The notes under the pieces were generated by a model that saw only the letters and a program-made list of their open reading frames with translations, was not told where the DNA came from and did no database searches. A DNA stretch of 64,000 nt from an uncultured Eubacterium sp. (GTDB lineage: Bacteria; Bacillota; Clostridia; Oscillospirales; Acutalibacteraceae), in the NCBI RefSeq assembly GCF_934525195.1, contig NZ_CAKSZA010000002.1, forward strand, positions 62,001 through 126,000, written 5' to 3'. This document shows positions 1 through 7,667 of the stretch, piece after piece; position 1 is the stretch's first letter; each line of letters starts with the position of its first letter. The translations under genes and the position numbers were made by a program.

Positions 1-1
1 C

Positions 2-328
2 TTTGACTTTTTCGGTGTGTGCGACAGATGTGCCGACGACATCGAAAGAAGATATGATTTTTCTCTTAGCAAAATCATTGTCAGCGCAATGAAAAACGAA
101 AATGATGATTACGATGATTATATCGTTGTTGAAAACAATGTGCTTGACCTTGATGAACTCGTTAATGAGGAAATTCAGTTGTTTTTGCCGGCAAAGATGC
201 TTTGTAAAGAAGACTGCAAGGGATTGTGTCAAAAATGCGGCAAAAATTTAAATTACGAAAAATGCGAATGTGCAAAGGATGTTGACCCAAGGTTGGCTGC
301 TTTGGCAGATTTGCTGATTGATGAGTAA
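2..328 (+). CDS. yceD: YceD/DUF177 family protein, 5'-truncated by window edge
   Basis: The reading frame is already open at base 2, so the N-terminal part lies outside the window; the GTG at 17 is probably internal. The visible part begins around a CDRC motif and ends with a Cys-rich tail (CKEDCKGLCQKCGKNLN, then CEC and DPR), which is the C-terminal signature of DUF177/YceD proteins. YceD is linked to 23S rRNA accumulation in bacteria and is typically encoded directly upstream of rpmF, as here (36 bases between them). The cysteines could bind a metal; that is inference. About 108 of the usual 160-170 residues are visible. The family call is firm, the molecular role less so. Confidence 0.88.
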   Translation, partial: FDFFGVCDRCADDIERRYDFSLSKIIVSAMKNENDDYDDYIVVENNVLDLDELVNEEIQLFLPAKMLCKEDCKGLCQKCGKNLNYEKCECAKDVDPRLAALADLLIDE

Positions 329-363
329 ACTAACTTGTTTTTATAATAAGGAGGAAATTAAAA

Positions 364-543
364 ATGGCAGTACCAGCAAGAAGAACAGGTAAAGCAAGAA
401 AGAATAAGAGACGTTCAAGCGTTTGGAAGGCAGAAGCTCCAACACTTGTAAAGTGCCCAAAGTGTTCTGAATACACAGTTCCACACAAGGTATGTGCAAG
501 CTGTGGCTATTACAATGGCGAAGAAGTTATCAGCAAGGACTAA
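364..543 (+). CDS. rpmF: 50S ribosomal protein L32
   Basis: A 59-codon gene starting MAVPARRTGKARKNKRR, the near-invariant L32 N-terminus. It carries the two CxxC pairs (CPKC near residue 37 and CASCG near 50) of the zinc-binding form of L32. AAGGAGG lies about 8 bases before the ATG. It follows yceD, the usual bacterial pairing, and is followed by a hairpin with a T-rich tail at 557-580. L32 is a structural protein of the large ribosomal subunit. The zinc form indicates the C+ paralogue type, which in some Firmicutes is replaced by a zinc-free copy when zinc is scarce; no second copy is seen in this window. Confidence 0.97.
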   Translation: MAVPARRTGKARKNKRRSSVWKAEAPTLVKCPKCSEYTVPHKVCASCGYYNGEEVISKD

Positions 544-556
544 TTATTTGAGCATT

Positions 557-582
557 GGCGACTTTATTTAAGTCGCCTTTCT
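557..582 (+). terminator. Intrinsic terminator or attenuator after rpmF
   Basis: GGCGACTT (557-564) pairs perfectly with AAGTCGCC (570-577) across a 5-base loop, followed by TTTCTTGTT. The SD of der begins only about 12 bases downstream, so some read-through into der is likely. Confidence 0.75.
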
Positions 583-602
583 TGTTATAAGGAGGTTTTT
601 AT

Positions 603-1934
603 ATGGCAAAACCCGTTGTGGCTATTGTCGGCAGACCGAATGTCGGCAAATCTACATTGTTTAATAAGTTAATAGGCTCAAGACTTTCTATTGTAGATGA
701 CACTCCCGGTGTAACAAGAGATAGGATTTATGGCGATTGTGAATGGCTAAATCACAATTTTTTGCTTGTTGATACAGGAGGTATTGAGCCGTACAGCACA
801 GATGTAATTCTATCCCAAATGCGTACTCAAGCAGAAATTGCTATCGAAACTGCTGATGTAATTATTCTTGTTACGGATTTGAAATGCGGCGTTGTTGCCT
901 CTGATATGGAAGTTGCCTCAATGCTTCAAAAGAGCAATAAACCTATTGTGCTTTGCGTAAATAAGTGCGACAGTATCGGTGCACCTGACCCTGAATTTTA
1001 TGAATTCTACAATCTTGGTTTGGGCGACCCTATTGCCGTTTCTTCAGTTCACGGTCACGGCACAGGTGATTTGCTCGATGAAGTTATCAAATTTTTCCCT
1101 GAACAAGAAGAGGAAGAGGTTGAGGACGAGGAAATTATCAATGTTGCTGTTATTGGCAAACCAAATGTCGGCAAATCATCGCTTATAAATCGTATCAGCG
1201 GTACGGACAGAGCGATTGTCAGCAATATTGCCGGCACAACAAGAGATACAACAGATACCTATATTGAGAATAAATACGGCAAGTTTAATTTTATTGATAC
1301 TGCGGGACTTCGCAGAAAAAGCCGTGTGAATGACAGCATTGAAAAATATAGCATTATCCGTGCCAGAATGGCTGTTGAAAGAGCTAATGTATGTGTTATT
1401 ATGATTGACGCAACAGAAGGCTTTACAGAGCAGGACAGCAAGGTTGCAGGCATTGCAATCGAACAGGGTAAGGCTTGTATTATTGCGGTTAATAAATGGG
1501 ACGCTGTTGAAAAAGACGGCAACACTATGAAAGAGTTTAGAGAAAAACTTTCTGTTGATTTTTCATTTATGAGCTATGCGCCATTTATTTTCATTTCTGC
1601 AAAAACAGGCATTCGTATTGACAAACTTTATGAAATGATTGTTCATGTTCATTCTCAAAACTCAATGCGTATTTCAACAGGCAAACTCAATGAAGTTCTC
1701 GGAATTGCTACCGCAAGAGTTCAACCGCCTACCGATAAGGGAAAGCGTCTTAAAATTTACTATATGACTCAGGCGTCTACAAGACCGCCTACATTTGTTT
1801 TCTTTGTAAACAACAGCGAACTTTTCCATTTTTCATATCAAAGATATTTGGAAAATCAAATCAGAGAAATTTTCGGTCTTGACGGAACTCCTGTTAGATT
1901 TATCGTCAGAGAAAGAAATGAGGGTAAAAAGTGA
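603..1934 (+). CDS. der: Ribosome biogenesis GTPase Der (EngA)
   Basis: A 443-residue tandem-GTPase protein. The first G domain has its P-loop GRPNVGKS at residues 10-17, DTGG near 57 and NKCD near 119. The second has GKPNVGKS near 184-191, DTAG, and NKWD. A C-terminal KH-like domain follows (about 350-443). Length and order match Der, which binds the 50S subunit and is needed for its late assembly. SD AAGGAGG is 8 bases before the ATG. It overlaps plsY by 4 bases (GTGA), so the two are translationally coupled. Confidence 0.98.
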   Translation: MAKPVVAIVGRPNVGKSTLFNKLIGSRLSIVDDTPGVTRDRIYGDCEWLNHNFLLVDTGGIEPYSTDVILSQMRTQAEIAIETADVIILVTDLKCGVVASDMEVASMLQKSNKPIVLCVNKCDSIGAPDPEFYEFYNLGLGDPIAVSSVHGHGTGDLLDEVIKFFPEQEEEEVEDEEIINVAVIGKPNVGKSSLINRISGTDRAIVSNIAGTTRDTTDTYIENKYGKFNFIDTAGLRRKSRVNDSIEKYSIIRARMAVERANVCVIMIDATEGFTEQDSKVAGIAIEQGKACIIAVNKWDAVEKDGNTMKEFREKLSVDFSFMSYAPFIFISAKTGIRIDKLYEMIVHVHSQNSMRISTGKLNEVLGIATARVQPPTDKGKRLKIYYMTQASTRPPTFVFFVNNSELFHFSYQRYLENQIREIFGLDGTPVRFIVRERNEGKK

Positions 1935-2587
1935 TAGCTTTCAAATTTATCATTATCGCCGTAATTTCGTATTTGCTCGGCAGTCTTAATTTTGGCGTTA
2001 TTCTTTCAAGAGGTATGAAAAACGAAGATGTCAGAAATTCGGGTTCCGGAAATGCAGGCACAACAAATATGATGCGCACCTACGGTAAAACTTTGGGTTT
2101 GCTCACAATAGCAGGTGACATTTTAAAGGTTGTGCTCGCTATTTGGCTCGCATTTAGGATTGTTTCTGTTGAAGAACTCAAAATGACTCTCGACAGCGCC
2201 TCCGATTATCCGCAGGTGGTTCTGAAATCCTTTGCAGGCTTGTTTGCCGTGCTTGGACATATCTTTCCTTGCTATTTCAAATTTAAGGGCGGCAAGGGCG
2301 TTGCGACAAGCGGCGGAATGGTTATTGCGATTGATTGGCGAATTGCTCTCATATTGCTTGCAATTTTCGCTTTGACTATATTGATAACAAAATATGTCAG
2401 CCTCGGCTCAATCTTGATGGCGATTTTCTATCCTGTGTTTATCGGAATTTTTTACAAAGATATTATTCTTGTGCTCATTGCTCTTGTGTTTACGGTTATA
2501 GTGGTTGTGGCACATAGAGAAAATGTAAAAAGACTTATTAATCATACAGAAAACAAAATCGGTTCAAAAAAGAAAAAGAAAGAGTAG
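1931..2587 (+). CDS. plsY: Acyl-phosphate glycerol-3-phosphate acyltransferase PlsY
   Basis: A 218-residue integral membrane protein with a GTG start overlapping the der stop codon. It shows the three PlsY motifs: GSLNFGVILSR near the N-terminus, GSGNAGTTN (about 37-45) and GGKGVATSGGM (about 118-128), separated by hydrophobic segments. PlsY transfers the acyl group from acyl-phosphate to glycerol-3-phosphate, the first step of phospholipid synthesis in Gram-positive bacteria. The C-terminus is Lys-rich, and its codons form the 5' arm of the following terminator. Confidence 0.96.
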   Translation: MIAFKFIIIAVISYLLGSLNFGVILSRGMKNEDVRNSGSGNAGTTNMMRTYGKTLGLLTIAGDILKVVLAIWLAFRIVSVEELKMTLDSASDYPQVVLKSFAGLFAVLGHIFPCYFKFKGGKGVATSGGMVIAIDWRIALILLAIFALTILITKYVSLGSILMAIFYPVFIGIFYKDIILVLIALVFTVIVVVAHRENVKRLINHTENKIGSKKKKKE

Positions 2588-2612
2588 GCGAGCCCTCCTC
2601 TTTCTTTTTTTA
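2573..2612 (+). terminator. Intrinsic terminator overlapping the plsY stop codon
   Basis: A purine-rich arm at 2573-2584 (AAAAAGAAAGAG) pairs with CTCTTTCTTTTT at 2598-2609. The plsY stop codon lies in the loop, so the terminator is built from the last codons of the gene. Confidence 0.7.
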
Positions 2613-2626
2613 CTATTTTATAAAAC

Positions 2627-2657
2627 AAAAAAATAAGCTGTTCGCAATGAACAGCTT
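2627..2657 (-). terminator. Intrinsic terminator of rpmB
   Basis: AAGCTGTTC (2635-2643) and GAACAGCTT (2649-2657) form a 9-bp stem. Read on the minus strand it is followed by ATTTTTTTG, so it ends the rpmB transcript. Confidence 0.88.
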
Positions 2658-2674
2658 TATCTTTTGCGTATCTC

Positions 2675-2860
2675 TTACGCTCTTTCAACCTTACCTGAAC
2701 GAAGGCATCTTGTGCAAACATAAACTCTCTTTGGAGATCCGTTTACGATAGCCTTAACTCTCTTAATGTTTGGTTTCCATGTTCTGTTTGATCTTCTGTG
2801 TGAGTGGGATACCTTGATACCGAAGGACATTTCCTTACCACAGTATTCACATTTAGCCAT
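2675..2860 (-). CDS. rpmB: 50S ribosomal protein L28
   Basis: A 61-residue protein beginning MAKCEYCGKEMSFG with HSHRRSNRTWKPN in the middle and CTRCLRSGKV near the end, typical of bacterial L28 in its zinc-binding (CxxC...CxxC) form. SD AGGAGG precedes the start by 10 bases. It is monocistronic, with its own extended -10 promoter and its own terminator. It lies between + strand genes, as an isolated minus-strand gene. Confidence 0.97.
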   Translation of the reverse strand: MAKCEYCGKEMSFGIKVSHSHRRSNRTWKPNIKRVKAIVNGSPKRVYVCTRCLRSGKVERA

Positions 2861-2895
2861 TTGCGAACACCTCCTTAATAATTTACAACGGAAAT

Positions 2896-2924
2896 ATAAT
2901 AACAGAAAGTTACATAAATTGCAA
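2896..2924 (-). promoter_or_regulatory. rpmB promoter (sigma-A type, extended -10)
   Basis: On the minus strand TTGCAA (2919-2924) and TATTAT (2896-2901) are 17 bp apart, with TG one base before the -10 (TGTTATTAT). Confidence 0.72.
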
Positions 2925-2983
2925 GCATTTTTTCAATAATTTTTTTAATAGTGATATTTATGGTATATTTGTACTATATTTTC

Positions 2984-3012
2984 TTGATTTTATATACCAT
3001 ATATAGTATAAT
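2984..3012 (+). promoter_or_regulatory. recA promoter with flanking dyads
   Basis: TTGATT (2984-2989) and TATAAT (3007-3012) are separated by 17 bp. Two inverted pairs interleave around it: ATGGTATAT (2960-2968) with ATATACCAT (2992-3000), and TACTATAT (2972-2979) with ATATAGTA (3001-3008). No LexA box of the Bacillus type (CGAAC-N4-GTTCG) is visible. Confidence 0.75.
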
Positions 3013-3052
3013 ATATCTGTTAAATTCAAAATATATTTCGGAGGAATAATCA

Positions 3053-4171
3053 ATGGCTGTAGATAAAAAAGCAAATGATAAAAAAACCGCCCTTGAATCC
3101 GCGTTAAAGCAAATTGAAAAGCAGTATGGACAAGGTGCTATTATGCGTCTTGGCGAAAGCACACATTTAAAGGTTGACGCTGTTTCAACCGGTTCACTCA
3201 CACTCGACCTTGCAACAGGTATCGGAGGACTTCCAAAGGGAAGAATTATTGAAATATACGGCCCTGAATCATCAGGTAAAACCACACTTGCACTTCACTG
3301 TGTTGCAGAGTGTCAAAAGCTTGGCGGTGAGGCAGCATTTATTGACGCAGAACACGCACTCGACCCTGGATATGCAAAAAATCTTGGCGTTGATGTTGAT
3401 TCGCTTTTGGTGTCACAGCCGGATAACGGAGAACAGGCACTTGAAATCACCGAACAGCTTGTAAGAAGCGGTGCGGTTGATATTATTGTTGTCGACTCAG
3501 TTGCGGCTCTTGTTCCTCGTTCGGAAATTGAGGGCGATATGGGTGATTCTCACGTTGGCTTGCACGCAAGACTTATGTCACAGGCGCTTCGTAAACTTAC
3601 AGGTGCAATCAATAAGTCTAATTGTATCATTATCTTTATCAATCAGCTTCGTGAAAAAGTTGGCGTAATTTATGGCAACCCTGAAGTTACAACAGGCGGT
3701 CGTGCACTCAAATTCTATTCTTCAATGCGTATTGATGTAAGAAAGATTGAACAGCTCAAGGCACCGGGTAATGAGTTTATCGGTTCAAGAACAAGAGCAA
3801 AGATTGTTAAGAACAAAGTTGCTCCGCCGTTCAAGCAGGCTGAATTCGATATTATGTACGGAACCGGTATTGATAAAATCGGTGAAATTGCAGACCTTGC
3901 CGTAACACTCGGTATCGTTTCAAAGGGCGGTGCTTGGTTTACATACGGAGAGGAGCGTTTCCAGGGTAAAGAAAAGTTCAAGGATTATATCAAATCAAAT
4001 CCTGATGTTCAGGCAGAACTTGAAAAGCAGATTAAGGATATTTTGGCAAACAATGAGGCTGACGAAGCTGTTTCGGCTGATGAGCCTGAAGCACCAAAAG
4101 CTCCTGTTACTCAAACAAGAGCTGCTGCAAGAGCAAAGCTTGACATCGCAATAGACGATGATGAGGATTAA
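3053..4171 (+). CDS. recA: Recombinase RecA
   Basis: A 372-residue protein with the Walker A motif GPESSGKT near residues 70-77, the RecA signature ALRKFYS-like stretch (ALKFYSSMRIDVR), loop residues around the NQLREKVGV segment, and an acidic C-terminal tail. RecA forms filaments on single-stranded DNA, drives strand exchange and stimulates LexA autocleavage. SD GGAGG is 8 bases before the ATG. Its stop overlaps the recX start by one base (TAATG), giving the classic recA-recX pair. Confidence 0.99.
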   Translation: MAVDKKANDKKTALESALKQIEKQYGQGAIMRLGESTHLKVDAVSTGSLTLDLATGIGGLPKGRIIEIYGPESSGKTTLALHCVAECQKLGGEAAFIDAEHALDPGYAKNLGVDVDSLLVSQPDNGEQALEITEQLVRSGAVDIIVVDSVAALVPRSEIEGDMGDSHVGLHARLMSQALRKLTGAINKSNCIIIFINQLREKVGVIYGNPEVTTGGRALKFYSSMRIDVRKIEQLKAPGNEFIGSRTRAKIVKNKVAPPFKQAEFDIMYGTGIDKIGEIADLAVTLGIVSKGGAWFTYGEERFQGKEKFKDYIKSNPDVQAELEKQIKDILANNEADEAVSADEPEAPKAPVTQTRAAARAKLDIAIDDDED

Positions 4172-4782
4172 TGAAAATATCTCATACAAAGGGCAGAGGC
4201 AAAAAGATTCATATTTTTGTTGATGACGAATATACAATAACAACCGATATTGATTTCTGGGCAGAACATTTTTTTAAAGACGGTCAAGAAATAACCGAGG
4301 AGCAATGGCAGGAACTTTGCAATGGGATTTATTATAAAAAAGCCGTTGACAAATGCTATGATTTGCTTTCAAGGCGTGACCATTCCGTCAAAGAACTTAA
4401 AACAAAACTTCTTCGTACGGTTGATGAAGAAAACGCCGACAGAGCAATAGAAAAAATGATTGATTACGGATATTTGGATGATGAAAAATATGCAAAAAAT
4501 CTTGTGAAATATCTGTCCGAAACAAAACGTATGTCAAAAAATCATATCAAACAGGAAATGTATAAGCGAGGTGTGCCGAGCGACATCATCGCATATACTC
4601 TTGAAGATACGGAAATTGACAATGTGTCGGCTGTTGTTGATTTGATTTTTACAAAATACAGAAACAAATTAGACGCTCAAGACGGTAATAAAAAAGTTAT
4701 AGCCGCCTTGATGAGAAAGGGATTTTCATATTCTGACATAAGGGAAGCCTTTGAAAGAATTGAAAATGAAGAATACGATTAA
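4171..4782 (+). CDS. recX: Regulatory protein RecX
   Basis: A 203-residue protein of the RecX family, recognised by the three-helix repeats: YDLLSRRDHSVKELKTKL, the DYGYLDDEKYAKNLV segment and KNHIKQEMYKRGVPSDII. RecX binds RecA filaments and limits their extension. It starts with ATG inside the recA stop (TAATG), and its own stop overlaps the rimO start in the same way, so recA, recX and rimO are translationally coupled. Confidence 0.93.
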   Translation: MKISHTKGRGKKIHIFVDDEYTITTDIDFWAEHFFKDGQEITEEQWQELCNGIYYKKAVDKCYDLLSRRDHSVKELKTKLLRTVDEENADRAIEKMIDYGYLDDEKYAKNLVKYLSETKRMSKNHIKQEMYKRGVPSDIIAYTLEDTEIDNVSAVVDLIFTKYRNKLDAQDGNKKVIAALMRKGFSYSDIREAFERIENEEYD

Positions 4783-6116
4783 TGGCAATGGGTTATAAAG
4801 TCGGAATGATATCTCTCGGTTGTCCGAAAAATCAGGTGGACGGCGAGGCTCTGCTTGCAAAACTTGCACATGCAGGGTACCAAATTGTAAATGAAATTGA
4901 AAATTCGGATGTGATGATTGTCAACACTTGCGGATTTATCGAAGACGCCAAGCGTGAAGCTATTGATACAATTCTTGAAGTTGCACAGTACAAGGAAGCA
5001 GGGCTGATTTCCGCAATCGTTGTTACGGGTTGTCTTGCCGAAAGGTATCAGGACGAAATCTTAAAGGAAATGCCGGAGGTTGACGCAGTTATCGGTATCG
5101 GTGCAAATTCCGATATTGTTAAGGTGTGCGACAAGGCTCTGTGCGGCATTAAAACATCGAATTATCCGAATAAGTGTTATCTTCCGCTTGATGATGAAAG
5201 AGTGCTTTCTACGCCTCCTCATTGGGCATATTTGAAGATTGCCGAGGGATGCGACAACAGATGTGCTTATTGTGCTATTCCGGGTATCAGAGGCAGTTTT
5301 CGTTCAAGAACAATTGAGTCTGTTGTTGATGAAGCAAAAAACCTCGTAAATCGTGGAGTTAAAGAAATAATTTTAGTTGCACAGGATACAACTAAATATG
5401 GACAGGATTTGTACGGCGAATATTCACTCGACAAACTTTTGAAAGAACTTGTTAAGATTGACGGACTTGAATGGATTAGACTTTTCTATTGCTATCCACA
5501 GAGAATTACCGACAGCCTGATTGATGTTATTGCAAAAGAAGATAAAGTTTGCAAGTATATTGACATTCCGCTTCAACATTCCGACGCTACTGTTCTCAAG
5601 AATATGAACAGAGTAGGGGACGGAAACGATTACAGAGTGCTTCTCAATAAAATGAGAAAAGCTATTCCGGGCTTGGCACTTCGTACAACATTTATGGTCG
5701 GCTTCCCCGGTGAAACCGACGAGCAGTTCGAAAATCTTTGCGATTTCGTAAAAGATATGAAGTTCGACAAAATGGGTTGCTTCACTTTTTCACCTGAAGA
5801 GGACACTCCTGCTTTTGATATGAAAAATCAAATTGATGAAGATGTCAAGAAGCGTAGACAGGAAGTTTTGATGAACGCTCAATTCTTCATTACCGAGGCT
5901 TCAAACAAAAGCAGAGTCAGCAATGTATACAAGGTAATTGTTGATTCTTTTGCAGACGGAAAGTATACAGGTCGTTCTTATATGGATTCGCCTGAAATTG
6001 ACAGTGGAATTATTTTTACTTCAAATAAAGAACTTAATATCGGCGACTTTGTTGATGTTAAGATTACAGATTTTGACGGATATGATTTGATAGGAGAACA
6101 TTATGAATTTACCTAA
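4782..6116 (+). CDS. rimO: Ribosomal protein S12 methylthiotransferase RimO
   Basis: A 444-residue radical-SAM methylthiotransferase. The N-terminal UPF0004 domain begins MISLGCPKNQVDGE with its three cluster cysteines (Cys in GCPKN, NTCGF, GCLAER). The radical-SAM CxxxCxxC is in GCDNRCAYCAIP near residue 157, followed by IRGSFRSR, which separates RimO from MiaB. A TRAM domain ends the protein (GKYTGRSYMDSPEIDSG). RimO adds a methylthio group to an Asp of ribosomal protein S12. It overlaps pgsA by 14 bases. An alternative ATG lies six bases downstream at 4788. Confidence 0.96.
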   Translation: MAMGYKVGMISLGCPKNQVDGEALLAKLAHAGYQIVNEIENSDVMIVNTCGFIEDAKREAIDTILEVAQYKEAGLISAIVVTGCLAERYQDEILKEMPEVDAVIGIGANSDIVKVCDKALCGIKTSNYPNKCYLPLDDERVLSTPPHWAYLKIAEGCDNRCAYCAIPGIRGSFRSRTIESVVDEAKNLVNRGVKEIILVAQDTTKYGQDLYGEYSLDKLLKELVKIDGLEWIRLFYCYPQRITDSLIDVIAKEDKVCKYIDIPLQHSDATVLKNMNRVGDGNDYRVLLNKMRKAIPGLALRTTFMVGFPGETDEQFENLCDFVKDMKFDKMGCFTFSPEEDTPAFDMKNQIDEDVKKRRQEVLMNAQFFITEASNKSRVSNVYKVIVDSFADGKYTGRSYMDSPEIDSGIIFTSNKELNIGDFVDVKITDFDGYDLIGEHYEFT

Positions 6117-6687
6117 TAAAATTACAGTTTTCAGATTTTGCTGTATACCTTTTTTGTGGCTGTTTTCTCTTTGGCAGTTCAGATACCATTGGGTTGCCGC
6201 ACTTTTGGTATATTTTATAGCTTGTGTCAGCGATACCGTTGACGGCAACATTGCAAGAAAAAGAAAACTTGTAACTGATTTTGGCAAGCTGATGGACCCG
6301 CTTTCAGACAAGGCTCTTGTGCTTGCGGCATTTCTTATTCAGATAAATCTCGGAATCAGAACAGATATTGTCATTATGATTATGATGGCAAGAGAATTCC
6401 TTGTTGCAGGTATGCGTATGGCAGCCACAGTTGAGGGCGAAGTTATTGCCGCCAATGTTTTTGGCAAGGCAAAGACATTTATTCAAATGGCAACAACGGG
6501 TATGACCTTCTTGCTCCTTGCTATTATGGAAAAAGACGGGGAAATAATTATCGCCACAAACGGCTTTAATGCTCCGCAATGGCTCACTGTTTACTGCACA
6601 ATTGCTTTTTGGATTGCAGGTATAGTTACGGCTTTGTCGGGTATAAAATATACAGTAGATGGCTGGAAGCATATTAAAACAAAATAA
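6103..6687 (+). CDS. pgsA: CDP-diacylglycerol--glycerol-3-phosphate 3-phosphatidyltransferase
   Basis: A 194-residue membrane protein with the CDP-alcohol phosphotransferase motif DGNIARKRKLVTDFGKLMDP at about residues 46-65, containing the spaced D-G-A-R-G-D-D residues. PgsA makes phosphatidylglycerol phosphate, the committed step to phosphatidylglycerol. SD AGGAG lies inside the end of rimO, 7 bases before the ATG. Several hydrophobic segments follow. Placement downstream of rimO is common in Clostridia. Confidence 0.95.
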   Translation: MNLPNKITVFRFCCIPFLWLFSLWQFRYHWVAALLVYFIACVSDTVDGNIARKRKLVTDFGKLMDPLSDKALVLAAFLIQINLGIRTDIVIMIMMAREFLVAGMRMAATVEGEVIAANVFGKAKTFIQMATTGMTFLLLAIMEKDGEIIIATNGFNAPQWLTVYCTIAFWIAGIVTALSGIKYTVDGWKHIKTK

Positions 6688-6726
6688 TTCCGTTATTTTG
6701 AATCGATAAAAAATTAAAATTTATGC

Positions 6727-6754
6727 TTGCATTTTTTTGAAAAATGAATATAAT
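6727..6754 (+). promoter_or_regulatory. Promoter of the T-box/cysE operon
   Basis: TTGCAT (6727-6732) and TATAAT (6749-6754) with a 16-bp spacer. The predicted start is about 10 bases before the first stem of the T-box. Confidence 0.72.
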
Positions 6755-6764
6755 GTATTTAAAG

Positions 6765-6995
6765 GCTGTGATTGGGAGAAGTAACAGTTTTCCGCCTATT
6801 CAGAGAGCAAACGGTCGGTGAGAGTTTGTATAGGTCAAATTGTGAAATGCACCCATGAGCTTCTCAAAGGAATTTTAGTATTTTGAGACGGCAGGCACCG
6901 TTATCCGCAAAGGCTATATTGGTAGCTTGAGTATAAATCAGAGTGGAACCGCAGTATTACTGCCTCTGTCGTTTGACAGAGGCTTTTTATTTTTT
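6765..6995 (+). promoter_or_regulatory. T-box riboswitch, tRNA-Cys specific
   Basis: The leader has the T-box sequence GAGTGGAACCGCAG at 6941-6954, whose UGGA-type bulge pairs with the tRNA acceptor end. Stem I opens with GGGAGAAGTA (6774-6783) and closes with GCTTCTC (6859-6865). The specifier position GAAATGCAC contains TGC (6848-6850), a Cys codon. A terminator, GCCTCTGTC (6962-6970) with GACAGAGGC (6975-6983) and a long T run, follows; the T-box would form the competing antiterminator. Uncharged tRNA-Cys should therefore switch on cysE and cysS, matching the genes downstream. Confidence 0.95.
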
Positions 6996-7013
6996 TTGAA
7001 AGGCGGATTATTA

Positions 7014-7667
7014 ATGTTCAAACAATATAAAGAAGATATCCAAAGTTTTATTGACCACGACCCGGCAACAGATAATCCGTTAGAGATTATTTTGCTTTAT
7101 CCCGGCTTTAAAGCACTTCGTTCTCATAAAAAAGCACATTGGTTTTATAATCATAAAATGCCGTTTCTTGCAAGAGCAATCAGTCAACGCTCCGCACATA
7201 AAACCGGTATAGAAATTCATCCGGGTGCAAAGATTGGCAGACGAGTTGTAATTGACCATGGTCACGGTATCGTTATCGGCGAAACCGCAGAAGTCGGCGA
7301 CGATGTTATGATATATCAGGGCGTAACTCTCGGCGGTACGGGTAAAGATATAGGCAAACGCCATCCTACCGTAGAAAGCGGTGTAATGATAGGTGCGGGT
7401 GCAAAGGTACTCGGACCCATCACAATCGGAAAAAACGCTAAAATCGCTGCCGGTGCGGTTGTGGTTAAGGATGTTGAACCTAACTGTACGGTTGTCGGTG
7501 TTCCGGGTGAAATTGTCAGAATTGATGGTGAAAGAGTCGATGATTTGGATCAAATCAATATTCCTGACCCGATTATGAATGCAATCAGAAAAAATGAGGA
7601 GCAAATCAGAAAGCTCCAGGGAGATATCAAAGAATTAAAGGAGATTGTTAATAATGAAAATATTTAA
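7014..7667 (+). CDS. cysE: Serine O-acetyltransferase
   Basis: A 217-residue protein with the left-handed beta-helix hexapeptide repeats of serine acetyltransferases (HPGAKIGRRVVIDHGHG, then GETAEVGDDV and GVTLGGTG). It converts serine and acetyl-CoA to O-acetylserine, the precursor of cysteine. The start at ATG 7014 is chosen because an earlier in-frame ATG-like start at 6927 would lie inside the T-box antiterminator. Length equals the short Bacillus-type CysE. It overlaps cysS by 14 bases. Expression is probably induced by uncharged tRNA-Cys. Confidence 0.96.
   Translation: MFKQYKEDIQSFIDHDPATDNPLEIILLYPGFKALRSHKKAHWFYNHKMPFLARAISQRSAHKTGIEIHPGAKIGRRVVIDHGHGIVIGETAEVGDDVMIYQGVTLGGTGKDIGKRHPTVESGVMIGAGAKVLGPITIGKNAKIAAGAVVVKDVEPNCTVVGVPGEIVRIDGERVDDLDQINIPDPIMNAIRKNEEQIRKLQGDIKELKEIVNNENI

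Noticed and set aside
2861..3052. LexA box at recA
   Set aside because: No GAAC/GTTC dyad of suitable spacing found on either strand.
6927..7013. Longer cysE with 29 extra N-terminal residues
   Set aside because: The extension is the T-box antiterminator/terminator region and is not like CysE; ATG 7014 gives the family length.
7080..7604. 174-residue minus-strand ORF opposite cysE
   Set aside because: Antisense shadow of the hexapeptide-repeat coding sequence.
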